In this document: in pieces, positions 1 through 10,672 of the stretch | Position numbering within the stretch: the first letter of the stretch is position 1 | How the letters are laid out: every line of letters begins with the position of its first letter | Assembly (NCBI GenBank): GCA_032622095.1 | Contig: CP136063.1 | Coordinates: forward strand, 282,961,426 to 283,025,425 | Origin: Siphonodentalium dalli | Taxonomy: Eukaryota; Mollusca; Scaphopoda; Gadilida; Siphonodentaliidae | Direction of reading: 5' to 3' | Length of the DNA: 64,000 bases | Made by a program: the position numbers and the translations under genes | The notes under the pieces: model-generated | Seen by the model: only the letters and a program-made list of their open reading frames with translations | Database searches by the model: none | What the model was told of the DNA's origin: nothing

Positions 1-530
1 GCGCAACATATCTAAAAAAAATTGCCCCAAAGACATAGCAAAACAATTCGGATGATGGAGTGCTAATTATGTCTGTGAAAATTTGTTGTTGGCATAAACT
101 TAACCCCACCCCCTAATTTATATATTTTTTCAGAAAAATTAATTGTATAGTTTACACTTAGAACGCCGCATGCAAAGAAGGCTATAGGGGCATTAAATGA
201 AACAGTGTAGAGATTGATGAAGGGGAATGATAAAAAAAAACTTGTCCGAACGTGTTCTAAGATGAAAATTTGGGGGGAAAATGAATATGGGATATGGGAT
301 ATAACTCTATTCTTTCCGGCATGTTTGACAGTGTACAATGTATTTATCTGGAGTACTGTTACGGGCGAACAATTTAAAGCGACAATGTCCTCAAGGTCAT
401 GCTATTTCTCACGTTATGGGAGTACAGTCAGAGCCGGAATATTGCGTCATTGTTGTTAGCACGTGGTTATCAGTCGAAAATGGCTGCTCGCAAAAGACTC
501 GGGACTGAAGAAGTTATTGTTATTACCTCT
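1..530. other. A+T-rich sequence, nothing recognised
   Basis: Short open frames occur on both strands but none has family motifs, a splice context or repeated structure. I see no repeat unit or inverted repeat here. It ends where the 140-bp tandem array begins. Confidence 0.5.
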
Positions 531-868
531 ATACTCTAATGATCGAGGGGCGCCTGCGGCGCATAAGATACTTATACCTATTATTTATGTGGGCAGTAGC
601 CTCTATAGGGGCGCCTGCGGCACATAAGATACTATGGGTGGCGGGATGGGGTGGTGGGTGGGTAACTAACCTCTATACTCTAATGATCGAGGGGCACCTG
701 CGGCGCATAAGATACTTCTACCTATTATTTATGTGGGCAGTAGCCTCTATAGGGGTGCCTGTGGCACATAAGATACTATGGGTGATGGGGTGGTGGGTGG
801 GTAACTAACCTCTATACTCTAATGACCAAGGGGCGCCTGCGGCGCATAAGATACTTATACCTATTATT
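531..868. repeat. 140-bp tandem array, left part
   Basis: Monomers of about 140 bp start with CTCTATACTCTAATGATCGA, at about 531, 673 and 812. Each holds two sub-blocks with the palindromic core GCGCCTGCGGCGC followed by ATAAGATAC. The array is cut at 868 by a Helentron-like element and resumes at 2162 in the same phase. Reading frames across it are by-products of the repeat. Confidence 0.9.
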
Positions 869-2161
869 AGCTCAACTTACTTTGTAAGTTTGAGCTATTG
901 CCATGGTTTGGCGTCCGTCAACAATTTCTTTGGCTTGTGCTACAGGTCGTACCTTTGGTCCGATGTTAATGAAATTTGTCATGAAATGTTGCCATTGACA
1001 TGTAGATGGGAACGAGTCATTTTGGGGTCATTCGGCAAAAAAACATGGCTGCTGGCGGCCATCTTGGATTAAAAAATTCAATCCATTGGCGCGGGCTACA
1101 GGTCGTACTGTTCGTCTGATCATCATGATATATGTTATGGATGTTCATATTGACATGTAGATGGGAACGAGTGATTTTGGGGTCGTTCGGTCAAAAAACA
1201 TGGCCGCCAGCAGCCATCTTGGATTGTACTCTTTGCATGACTAAATCCTTTGGCGCGCGCTACAGGTCGTAGCTTTGGTCGGAACTTCATGAAATTTGTC
1301 ATGGATGTTAACAATGACATGTAGATGGGAACGAGTCATTTTGGTGTCGTTCGGCCAAAAAACATGGCCGCCAGCAGCCATCTTGGATTTTACTCTTTGC
1401 ATGACTAAATCCTTTGGCACGGGCTACAGGTCGTAGCTTTGGTCCGATGTTTATGAATGTTGCCATTGACATGTAAATGGGAACGAGTCATTTTGGGGTC
1501 ATTTGGTAAAAAAACATGTTTCCTGGCAGCCATCTTGGATTTCAAAATTCAATCCATTGGCGCGGGCTACAGGTCGTACTGTTCGTCTGATTATCATGAA
1601 ATTTGTCATGGATGTTAATATTGACATGTAGATGGGAACGAATCATTTTGGGGTCGTTCGGCCAAAAAACATGGCCGCCAGCAGCCATCTTGGATTTTAC
1701 TCTTTGCATGACTAAATCCTTTGGCGCGGGCTACAGGTCGTAGCTTTGGTCGGAACTTCATGAAATTTGTCACGGATGTTAACAATGACATGTAGATGGG
1801 AAACGAGTCATTTTGGGGTCGTTCGGCCAAAAAACATGGCTGCCAACAGTCATCTTGGATTTTACTCTTTGCATGACTATATCCTTTGGCGCGGGCTACA
1901 GGTCATAGCTTTGTTCAGATCTTCATGAAATTTGTCATGGATGTTAACAATGACACGTAGATGGGAACGAGTCCTTTTGGGGTCAATTGGCCAAAAAACA
2001 TGGCCACCAGCAGCCATCTTGGATTTTATTCTTTGCATGACTAAATCCTTTGGCACAGGTTAGACATTTCAATTAGCACCTTTCCTATTCCTCCATTTAC
2101 TGTCAACCATTAAATTTTTCCCCTACCTAAGTTGAGCTACAGTGTCATTGACACTTTCATT
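869..2161 (+). mobile_element. Helentron/HINE-like non-autonomous element, copy 1
   Basis: The left end starts AGCTCAACTT inside an imperfect hairpin. The right part has the inverted counterpart AAGTTGAGCT, then the short hairpin AGTGTCATTGACACT close to the end TTTCATT. Between them are about seven monomers of roughly 165 bp, each with a CTACAGGTCGTA block and CATGGCCGCCAGCAGCCATC. The flanks rejoin exactly as the 140-bp array with no target duplication, between two T bases. T-T insertion, subterminal inverted repeats, a 3' hairpin and a tandem core are the known features of HINEs, the non-autonomous Helentrons. No Rep/helicase is encoded. A mollusc pearl-type element is a related label. Confidence 0.7.
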
Positions 2162-2585
2162 TATGTGGCAGTAGCCTCTATGGGGGCGCCTGCGGCGCAT
2201 AAGATACTATGGGTGGCGGGATGGGGAGGTGGGTGGGTAACTAACCTCTACACTCTAATGATCGAGGGGCGCCTGTGGCGCATAAGATACTTATACCTAT
2301 TATTTATGTGGCAGTAGCCTCTATAGGGGCGCCTGCGGCGCATAAGATACTATGGGTGGCAGGATGGGGAGGTGGGTGGGTAACTAACCTCTATACTCTA
2401 ATGATCAAGGGGCGCCTGCGGCGCATAAGATACTTATACCTATTATTTATGTGGGCAGTAGCCTCTATAGGGGAACCTGCGGCGCATAAGATACTATGGG
2501 TGGCGGGATAGGGTGGCGGGTGGGTAACTAACCTCTATACTCTAATGATCGAGGGGCGCATAAGATACTTACACCTATTATTTAT
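2162..2585. repeat. 140-bp tandem array, right part
   Basis: This continues the array interrupted at 868. About three monomers are visible, the last one degraded after 2550. Phase and sequence at the junction match an uninterrupted monomer. Confidence 0.88.
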
Positions 2586-3457
2586 AATACACCTTTACTG
2601 GTTTTGAACAACCCTTGTCTATTGTATCGTTTTCCAGTGGTGATAACAGGCAACTAAATTAATTCTGCTGGTGAGTTGACCATGCGTACGCCCGCATGAC
2701 CCATATAATTCACATAAATCATCGTAAAACCCAATTTTCCTGAAATTCAAGATGGCCGTCAAGATCACGTAACTTATAAGGGGCGGGCAGGGTCATATGT
2801 CCCCCTGCAGGTATATATACATATGGCTATGGTTATATATATATCTATATTTGGAATTGTACCTATCAGAGAATATTCAAGCAACAAAAGCACGAACTCA
2901 ACAAAGTGCGCCATTGTATCCCATTTTGCTACAAATAGGTGGCAACTTGCATAAATCCAAGATGGACGCCTAGGTCACGTGAAATATTTTATGTCCAAAG
3001 TGGGTTCATATAGGTTACTCCCGTGTACGTTACTGTTGGACATCGTATAATTGGGTTGAAAATTAGAAAACAAACAACACACCCATTCATACCCACACAA
3101 ACTGTACATATACCGGCAAATAGCCACTAATCCAAGATGGCCACCAATGTCACGTGACCTTGGTGGGCGTGTCCACGGCGGCATTCGACAGGGTATACCT
3201 ATGTCTATATACATGTGAAGTTTCAACTAATTATTTTAGAAACTGCTTGAGATATAATGTATTACCCATATATACCTGAAATACATGGATATATGTACAG
3301 GATGCGTGGCACTGGGGTGTACGTCTGTGGTGGCGGGTGGCAGCGAAAGAGTTAATGTGCTAGTCTCAAATTCTCAGCAGATTTTGTTAAAATAAATATG
3401 AATACACTCAGCTTTTTTATGGGAATAATTAAATCATCAAAAAACTATATGAATATA
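2586..3457. repeat. Diverged AAGATGG/TCACGTG blocks
   Basis: Three blocks at about 2747, 2958 and 3133 carry an AAGATGGC-type motif followed 10-15 bases later by ATCACGTAA or GTCACGTGA, with TATATAC runs between them. Spacing is about 175-210 bp, so they look like decayed tandem copies. No gene was recognised. Confidence 0.5.
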
Positions 3458-3600
3458 AGAAATGAATGTAGTAGGTTTGTGTGTTATTGGGGATATGGCG
3501 CTGTGTCGTCGGGGGGCACATTTAGTGGTTTACACAATGTACCCCAACAACCACAGCACTGTATCTACCAATAACACACACACCCACTACATTCATTTCT
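3458..3600. repeat. Inverted-repeat hairpin, about 142 bp
   Basis: The left arm AGAAATGAATGTAGTAGGT and the right arm ending CCACTACATTCATTTCT are inverted copies with few mismatches over about 33 bases. They enclose about 75 bp with a G-run. It ends at the TTAA target of the next element. It is probably a small fold-back MITE. Confidence 0.6.
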
Positions 3601-3603
3601 TAA

Positions 3604-3979
3604 CCCTTTACCCAACAAACCGGCCAAAACCGGCCAAATAAAGCTTCAATAGCCTAAAATATCTTCGGTCTGTCTCAATAGAACCATACAAATATGGATA
3701 TCATTGGAACCGGCTCCTTGACCACATTGTGATAGTTACAGTTATGCCCTGTGCCAATGCATTCTCTTATATATGCGAGTCGACCATAGGTCGCCTCGCA
3801 TATATAAGAGAATGCATTGGCCTAAACACATTTTACCATTTTTTCTTACATTCTTTAACAATTTTATAATTTTTAATGTGTTAAGCCATTGCATTCTCTT
3901 ATATATGCGAGGCGACCTATGGTCGACTTGCATATATAAGAGAATGCATTGGCACAGGGCCCTTCTGTTGGGTAAAGGG
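3604..3979. mobile_element. TTAA-flanked MITE (piggyBac-like), family A, copy 1
   Basis: Terminal inverted repeats CCCTTTACCCAACA and TGTTGGGTAAAGGG are flanked by TTAA at 3600-3603 and 3980-3983. TTAA duplications with CCC termini are typical of piggyBac derivatives. It has no coding capacity. Two 69-bp hairpins, at 3753-3821 and 3885-3953, lie inside in opposite orientations. Related copies occur at 17.3, 45.0, 48.3, 48.9, 55.4 and 56.1 kb. Confidence 0.82.
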
Positions 3980-4055
3980 TTAATTAACTTACTACTTTGA
4001 TTTATAAAACATGTGAATGCCATGCATATGTCCTGTATCATACTGATAAGTACAG

Positions 4056-4298
4056 AGGAAAGCCGCCACCGACAAGGAGCCAACAACTTTCCTGATGAAT
4101 AGATTGGTGGATCTACTCTTTGATCCAGAGGAGTTGGCCAATTCCACTGGGATAGGGCTGAGAAAAAAGAAAGACCGTACGGATGACGACAAGGGACCAC
4201 TTGATCCCATGCGGGTATCGGCATTAAATCCACAAAAAACATCACCAATAGCAATTTTTGGGCATTTCAATAGTTCAATGCTAGCTAAAATATATTAA
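4056..4298 (+). CDS. BEN-domain protein, 3'-terminal exon (partial)
   Basis: An open frame follows a TACAG acceptor at 4055 and ends with TAA at 4296. The 80 residues contain the features of a BEN-domain C-terminal half: hydrophobic NRLVDLLFDPEELANS, then a glycine/basic stretch, then GPLDPMRVSAL. The LF-x-x-EELA and LDP-x-x-V signatures are the family's best conserved parts. BEN domains bind DNA and act in chromatin and transcriptional control; some also occur in viruses and transposon-rich loci. Upstream exons were not found, and the first Met (4095) lies inside the domain, so it is not the protein start. An AATAAA follows the stop. The exon could be a live gene's end or a retained fragment. 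Confidence 0.7.
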   Translation, partial: RKAATDKEPTTFLMNRLVDLLFDPEELANSTGIGLRKKKDRTDDDKGPLDPMRVSALNPQKTSPIAIFGHFNSSMLAKIY

Positions 4299-4308
4299 CA
4301 TTCAGTCC

Positions 4309-4314
4309 AATAAA
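4309..4314 (+). promoter_or_regulatory. Polyadenylation signal AATAAA
   Basis: A canonical hexamer lies 11 bases after the BEN-exon stop. Position and strand fit 3'-end formation of that transcript, though such hexamers are common in A+T-rich DNA. Confidence 0.45.
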
Positions 4315-5177
4315 ATCTTGATTGATTTACAAACAACTGTATCATTCACATGACTCTTTTTCTGAAGTATAATAATCATTTCAGTTATTTCTGATATAAA
4401 CATAATTTAAAATTTGTTCACTATTTCTCATTTAAGAATTAAAAAAAGACTCCCAGAAAAAAAGACTGAGACCGAACGCATTGCCAGTGGAATTGACATA
4501 TCCAGAAATAGTTTAGTAGCCATGGGCTATCAACAGGTTTGGTGCTTGAGACAGAAATCAAATTGCATTAAAAATGGACATGATAGTGACAGCTAGCTAA
4601 CATAAATTCTTGCTAGTCCTCAATTCTTCAGTTTTAAAACATGCACACGTCTCAGTCCATTCTTTTAATAATAATGCTTTCATAAAGTTTCATTTCTACA
4701 CAACGAGAAGATATTTAAAATTTTAAAAAAGCATTTTAATGGGGAATAAAATGAATCTGGATATGTCAATTGCTGGACCATAAAATAAATTCACAATATT
4801 ACACAAACCCTCCGACTTCCCTGCATATTTATTACAAGAGAATTCACCAAAATGAATCGAGGACTGATCAGGTCATATGAATGTCAGTTATGCCATGCCT
4901 CTTCCTTCAGCACAATGATGCGCATGCACCGTCAAACAAAATAATCAATGGGCGAAGATACCGCCCTCTTCTCATCTATAGAAGAAACCACTCACTGCGA
5001 TTGGTAAAATAAAACCAATTGTATAGAATTAGCGCTTCAAACCCACCCAATAATAATAATAATAATGACCAGATTTATATAGCGATTAACCAATTACTCT
5101 AACACGCTTGGTACAATATTACCCCAGTCATTTGTACAAGCCAACCAATGAACCAGCTGCAGCCATTGCAGGCTCTG
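4315..5177. other. No gene recognised
   Basis: A+T-rich sequence with a short (AAT)n run near 5050. Short frames lack motifs. No strong inverted or tandem repeat was seen. Confidence 0.45.
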
Positions 5178-5276
5178 CTCTAGTTTGATCAGAACATGCT
5201 CTGATACTCATCAGTATGACAAGCTGACTGGTACCCTTTTAACGCATGAGTGATGCGAAGCCGACACAGTATGAAT
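5178..5276 (+). repeat. 99-bp direct repeat, left copy
   Basis: It runs from CTCTAGTTTGATCAGAACAT to CACAGTATGAAT and recurs at 7097-7195 with one difference (AACGCATG versus AACGAATG). The pair brackets 1.82 kb of transposon-derived sequence. It could be a long terminal repeat remnant, a nested-repeat flank or a segmental copy. Confidence 0.75.
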
Positions 5277-5461
5277 CAGGGTTCGTACGCGGGTCTGGAA
5301 TCCTGGAAAAGTTATGGAATTCGAAAATTTCGATTCAATACCCTTGAAAAGTCTGGAAAATGGGACCTTTTTTCACCCTACTATGGAAAAAGTCTTGAAA
5401 ATAAGCTACCCTGAGATTCAAGGTCTTGAAAAGTCATGGAATATCCCAAGGCCGAGTTCTT
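5277..5461 (+). mobile_element. CAGGGTTCG-ended MITE, one end only
   Basis: It begins CAGGGTTCGTACGCGGG and continues with repeated TGGAAAAGT / CTTGAAAAGTC motifs. This looks like the start of a widespread class of short elements with CAGGGTTCG termini. The opposite end (GTACGAACCCTG) is not seen, so it is probably truncated. Confidence 0.45.
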
Positions 5462-5635
5462 AGGTAAATAAACGCTGTTACTTTCTGTTCTTACGATACC
5501 ATCTCCGTAGTTATAGTTGGAACTACACGTTTTACGGTATGCCGAAACACGAATTGTCTCCCTTACCGGAACTCATTTATATACGCAATAAAAGAATGCG
5601 AATCGAACGGACCTAAAACAAATATGTCAATGCGT

Positions 5636-6514
5636 CAGTGTTCGCGCTGTCGGTAGCCAAATTAGCCAATGGCTAATCTTTTTCGTATTTGGCTAATAAA
5701 AATTTCATTTGGCTAAACTTTTGGCTAAAACTTTTTTTGAACCCAAATGGAGACTGATAGCATGGAGCCAGAAAGCTAATTAATAAAAGCGCTCAATAGA
5801 TCGACATTCAAGACGAAGTTAGGTGACGAAAGCATTTCATTATTGTCGTACTTATGAAATATCGTACAAAGGGAAACCCGATCGACAACTCTATCAACCA
5901 AGCGATCATAAAGTGATATGCAATCATCTTTAGTTTTCACAAGACGGACAAACAAAGACGCATGGACATTAAACCGACCGTGGTTGAATTATGACAATGT
6001 GAAGAAAGCAATGTTTTGTAAAGTGCATTGACGCCGGTATACAAGCAATTTGTTCGTAACATGTGCAGGCTGTTTTAATCTGGAGAAAGATTACGTCACT
6101 CTGCACGAAGCAGCAAAAGGTCATTATTAATTTTTACATTTAATCCCCTAATCCCCCAGTCAGCCCATTGTCTGTCTGGTCACTCACGGCGCGCCTGCAC
6201 AATGCATGTTTATGATGACATTGTATTTATGACGGTCGATGTTTATGAGCACCAAGTGTAAGACAATAGCTTAATCAGCCAAATGTGAATCACGCCAGAT
6301 ATTTTGTGGCTATTTGTCGTCAATACCGATACAGTCAAAATAATATGCATGCTTTTATGACAGATTGTAATTTGATAATGGCGTAACAATATTAAGTTAT
6401 TAGTTTCCAGATGTCACTTAGATATTTTCGCAAGGATAACAATTTAATGATTTAAAAATAGATATTGATATAAAACAAAAAAATAATGACATTAAGAAGG
6501 ACAATACCGGGTTA

Positions 6515-6545
<31 letters not shown>

Positions 6546-6834
6546 ATCACTCTTTCACATAAAGATTAATAAATTTTTAATAAATGATATTTATAAAAAT
6601 ACTTGTAGTTCATCAAAATTATTTAAACTATTGTGTATTTTACCTTTGTCTGTTATATTTTTCATGTTTTAGTCATTAATTGTGAACCGACCAGAAAACG
6701 ATGATTTAATTTGGCCAAAGTTGTTTTTAATTTGGCCAAAAAACATTTGGCTAAAGTTTTTTTCATTTGGCTAATAAAATTTTCATTTGGCTAAACTTTT
6801 GGCTAAAGTTTTTTTCGGTCCAGCGCGAACACTG
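5636..6834. mobile_element. hAT-type non-autonomous element (1.2 kb)
   Basis: Terminal inverted repeats CAGTGTTCGCGCTG and CAGCGCGAACACTG are flanked by a perfect 8-bp duplication CAATGCGT (5628-5635 and 6835-6842). An 8-bp duplication and CAGTG ends are hAT hallmarks. Subterminal blocks with TTGGCTAA repeats occur at both ends. No transposase frame is present. A poly-C run of about 30 (6515-6543) may be mis-sized. An inverted related sequence near 15.99 kb lacks the insertion and confirms the ends. Confidence 0.88.
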
Positions 6835-7096
6835 CAATGCGTACTCTCTCTAAATTCACTGATGTTACCTGATGTTACTGAATATATTTGGCGACAAAAT
6901 TATTCGAGAGCACCATTTTATAGTATGCAAATATAGTTTTAATCGTTGTATTGCCTTGTTCGAAATAAATCGTGATCCATAACCGGAAAATCGTCATTTT
7001 TTTCCCAATGATTTTAGAAATTATAGACTCTGGGTGTCAAGGCCGATAATTGTTGCAGATGCAAACCATTTATGATTTATTGTTCATATCAGCTTA
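6835..7096. repeat. Old repeat, right flank of the hAT insertion
   Basis: This piece, together with 5462-5635, forms an older repeat whose inverted relative lies at about 15,855-16,080. Shared stretches include the regions around TAAAACTATATTTGC and AATATATTCAGTAACAT on the opposite strand. It is diverged and non-coding. Confidence 0.6.
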
Positions 7097-7195
7097 CTCT
7101 AGTTTGATCAGAACATGCTCTGATACTCATCAGTATGACAAGCTGACTGGTACCCTTTTAACGAATGAGTGATGCGAAGCCGACACAGTATGAAT
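7097..7195 (+). repeat. 99-bp direct repeat, right copy
   Basis: Partner of 5178-5276 in the same orientation with one base difference. The sequence after it (TGACCTTTCTGAAG) differs from that after the left copy. Confidence 0.75.
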
Positions 7196-7313
7196 GACCT
7201 TTCTGAAGGGTCACAACTTGGCGCGGGTTTTCAAACAGCGAGCAATCCGACAATTGCACGTCGCTCAAAGCGGCCAAGCCACTGCTATGTGGAGACTCAA
7301 TGACTGGCGACAC

Positions 7314-7386
7314 GCTGCGAACCCATATCGATGTGTTTACAGCGAATACAAGTTCTACACGCTAACCACTGTACCACGGAGCTCCT
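7314..7386 (-). repeat. tRNA-derived SINE head
   Basis: On the minus strand the sequence starts GGAGCTCCGTGGTACAGTGG with TTAGCG following, which fits a Pol III A box. About 50 bases on is GGGTTCGCAGCG, a B-box-like GGTTCG element. Spacing fits a tRNA-like promoter, but the cloverleaf is imperfect, so a SINE head is likelier than a tRNA gene. The body would run towards lower coordinates. Confidence 0.45.
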
Positions 7387-8698
7387 TGCTTGGCCGAATT
7401 CAAAAGGAAATGATTATAGCAGACGGCATTTTGTATCAGAAATGATAAAATTGTTCGAAATATATGATTACAGCATGTGCCAGCTGGCTCGATGTATAAA
7501 TCAAACAAACAATAGCCAGAGATGCGCAAATGTCGAGCCAGGGGAAGATAGCGTGACCCATGTTTGGCGCGACGTATAAAACGGGCCTAAATTATAGTAG
7601 CTTTGGTTCATGCTGTATGGATACATATAGATTTAATAGATACATGAACAAATTTATATTCAGTCTCTATACACTCGGAATAGACTCACCCAATGTTTTA
7701 ACAAAACAAATTCCTATTTCACCAAATCAGGAACATGGTGAAACTAACTCTTTTTAAAAGTCAGTATCTGATAATCAAATCATGTCACAAATGAACTCAT
7801 AAGTTCCAGCTACTAGTAATCATATTTTGGTACGTGCAATTAATATAGACAATGCGCAAAGAGTAGTCCTGTGGTGTTAAATCAGATATGAGATATTTCA
7901 TTGTTTCCTGAAGGTTTTCAACAAATAATGAATACAATTTCCTTAATTATTTAGGAACAAAGAAGTTTTATTATTATAGATACCTGGTGGTAGGCTTACT
8001 TTCAGAATTAAGAAACTTTAGGAGAAAGATCCTTCTTGCTACAATGTATACCTTTGGAATAAAGAACCTTTGGAACTAATGAGCATACTTCAGACGTTAT
8101 CATTTTTTAAGTCGACGTGGTTGGAATTGATGTTTTTTCTGTGATTGGTTTAAGATATTTGTTAATGGGATCAAAACATGAACGTTCAAAATACAATAAT
8201 TAGGTTTTACATAGAGATGTATAAATCCATCTAGTGGCTTGGAGTAATATTTTGAGGACACCTGGTTATCATCCATAAGATACAGATGTTTTAAAGAAAT
8301 GTCCAGGTGTGCCTCTGTTCGTGGTGCTATTCTGGCTAATTATTCTCAGCTTAAATAAATGCGACTGAGTCACATCTCCCTATTTCTTTTCAAGGGAGAA
8401 GTGACTTATCTCTCACAGACTGGTTTAAATATTATCCAAACAGCATATTTAATGTGTTTTACTGATTATAGTGGTTTTATATATCACTCTTATCGTGTAT
8501 GGTATAATACGCATTGGATCATAGAATGGTGATGTTGGGGTCAAAACTGAACTTGACCCATTAATATGACTTCTCCCTGACAACAATGATTTCTCCCAAT
8601 TTGAAACTTCTAAGCTGGTTGCTGTGTTGACACTTGGTAACCATTATCTATACCTACATACAGCACTAGTGCATATCTCCTTTGGAATACCCTAATAT
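7387..8698. other. No gene recognised
   Basis: About 1.3 kb of A+T-rich sequence. Small frames of 65-85 codons show no motifs and overlap one another. No tandem or clear inverted repeat was seen. Confidence 0.45.
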
Positions 8699-9118
8699 CA
8701 CTGCGGGGGAACTATACTCCTAGAGATTTGGTTCTCTACCGAGTTTCGTGAGCATTTTTTAGCGACAATTCCGATTCTCTATCGAGCAATCACAGCATAA
8801 AACGTAAAAATGAACAGCATTAGAACAGTGTTTTGTGGGTTTCATAGCGCTACTGTGAAATTATAGTCACAGACCATCAGTGTGTGTAAAAAAAAGTTAA
8901 AAACTAATCCTGAAATGCGCAGAAATTGACTTTTTACTTTCCGATTCCGATTCTCTGCTGATGACTCCGATTCTCTACCGAACGCTCGGTTATCTGCAAA
9001 TAACTCGATTCTCTGCCTTAGGTAAAGTAGTAAATGCTGCTGGCAAACTTTGCTCGGAAGAGAATGTAAATAAAGCTCGGTAGAGAACCAAATCGCCAGG
9101 TGTAGTAACCCCACAGTG
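8699..9118. mobile_element. CACTG-ended inverted-repeat element (420 bp)
   Basis: The left end CACTGCGGGGGAAC and the right end ACCCCACAGTG are inverted. Similarity continues through TTTGGTTCTCTACCGAG on one side and its complement on the other, about 44 bp in all with mismatches. AATAT flanks both sides (8694-8698 and 9119-9123), suggesting a 5-bp duplication. The superfamily is unresolved. It has no coding capacity. Confidence 0.62.
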
Positions 9119-9135
9119 AATATAATAACTGCAGC

Positions 9136-9795
9136 CATTTTTGTCCCCCGAAAAATTTATTTTTGGGGGACTATAGAAACGGGTCCGTCCTTCCGTTCGT
9201 CCGTCCGTCCGTCACACTTTTGAGTACCTTCATGGTGTGGTCATCTCCTACAGATTTCATCCCAGAGATTTGAAACTTCAGAATATTGTTGCCCATATAT
9301 TGAAGATGTGCAACATGTATATAGATGACGGAAAAATTATTTTTTGACGGAGTTATTAACCCTTTTTGACTTAGAAAATTGCAACATTTTTTTTTAATTT
9401 CTTCAACAAAGCGGCATCGACTTGCCACATTTTCGGGGGACACTGTGGTCTGCTGGCCTTTTATTATCAATTTAATTTAATGTCACATATATACTTTTCA
9501 ACATTTCAACATTTTTTTATAATTTTCTGTATGAGGTACCTTCGTGGTGTAATTCAACTCCTCCTACAGTTTTGATCGTAGAGTAATGTTACCCACATAT
9601 TGAAGATGTGCAACATGTGTATAGATGACGGAAATTTAATTTTTTTACGGAGTTATTAACCCTCTTCAACTTAGAAAATTGCAACATTTTTTTTTAATTT
9701 CTTCAACAAAGCGGCATCGACTTGCCACATTTTCGGGGGACACTGTGGTCTGCTGGCCTTTTATTATCAATTTAATTTAATGTCACATATATACT
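9136..9795. mobile_element. Satellite-bearing element with CCCCCGAAAAAT ends
   Basis: The left part has GTCCCCCGAAAAAT followed by its own inversion (TTTTTGGGGGAC), then a (CCGT)n run. The right part has ATTTTCGGGGGAC, the inverse of the left motif. The interior holds two tandem copies of a roughly 300-bp block (about 9181-9480 and 9481-9790). Subterminal inverted repeats with tandem core blocks resemble the Helentron-like elements in this window. Exact ends are uncertain. Confidence 0.55.
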
Positions 9796-10156
9796 AGATT
9801 GAAGAGCAATCCGATGAAAATTTTTTTGAAATGATCCTGGAAAAAATGGGATAAATCTTCAATGGTTTTCTTCTATTCCATGTTTCTGGTGTGATATTCA
9901 TGATTGTACATGTATATACATGTGTACAATATAAACCTAATTTAAAATTAAGAGAATTGTATGGCACTAGGTTGTGTTGAATAATCAAGTTTTTTTTAAT
10001 TTTCATGAGCTTAATAGTTGATCATTTACCGTTAGTATCTTGTGCCACTTAAGCGCTGAGTTTTGTGGTATATTCATGTAGGTTCCATATGGTGAAATTG
10101 CTGAATGTGCCCACATGATTCGATATCACTTTTATGAAAATAATTTCTAATTACAG
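9796..10156. other. A+T-rich spacer, possible intron
   Basis: No repeat or coding signal. It ends in TTCTAATTACAG, a plausible 3' splice site for the exon candidate that follows. Confidence 0.4.
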
Positions 10157-10260
10157 GTCCTTGTTCTACATTCAGAAAGACAAAACAGAGCAATCACTCT
10201 AGTGGGGTTGACATTATCACAGACGATATGAGGCACTTCTTTGAGCCAAAGCAGAATATA
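10157..10260 (+). CDS. Candidate internal exon, unknown product
   Basis: The segment lies between an acceptor (AATTACAG) and a strong donor (GTAAGTTT). Only one frame is open: two bases carried over, then 34 codons, including SSGVDIITDDMRHFFEPKQ, ending in phase 0. The composition is protein-like, but no family was recognised. A possible next exon begins at 11563. It is equally possible that this is a chance AG/GT pair in non-coding DNA. Confidence 0.35.
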
Positions 10261-10672
10261 GTAAGTTTGACTCTTTCAAAAGCTGAATCGGTCTCCGTTT
10301 GGTTCGATGCATAGGGTGCCAAGAAAGTTGAAGAATAAAGATATACATTTCCTGAATATGGCATGAATGATTAAAAAAGATATTGTTGATACTAATTGCC
10401 TATGATTGAAAAATATACAGATGCATAATAATAATTTTAAAATGTGATATTCTGCATGACAAATATTAAAATGCTCAGCAAATGTTTGAAGATTTTTGAT
10501 GCCTTAATCATGAATAGTTTCATGGATAACCTAATGTGAACTGAAATTCACTGGGTGTAATATTAATGTTGTTTGAATGACAACCACGGCCGACATTGTA
10601 ACAATTTATTCAATTTCTATTGACCACAACTTAAACCCGATGACCTGCATGAAGACAGCAGAAATGTGAATG

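Noticed and set aside
63-459. Overlapping 80-90 codon frames on both strands
   Set aside because: No motifs, splice context or bias; typical chance frames.
1135-1830. Frames of 60-70 codons in the 165-bp core repeats
   Set aside because: They follow the repeat and recur with every monomer; no protein family.
3742-4254. 170-codon minus-strand frame
   Set aside because: It runs through a MITE with two hairpins and then antisense to the BEN exon; residues such as RSPRIYKRM recur wherever the 69-bp hairpin occurs.
7314-7386. Functional tRNA gene
   Set aside because: No good acceptor stem or cloverleaf could be drawn; only promoter boxes are convincing.
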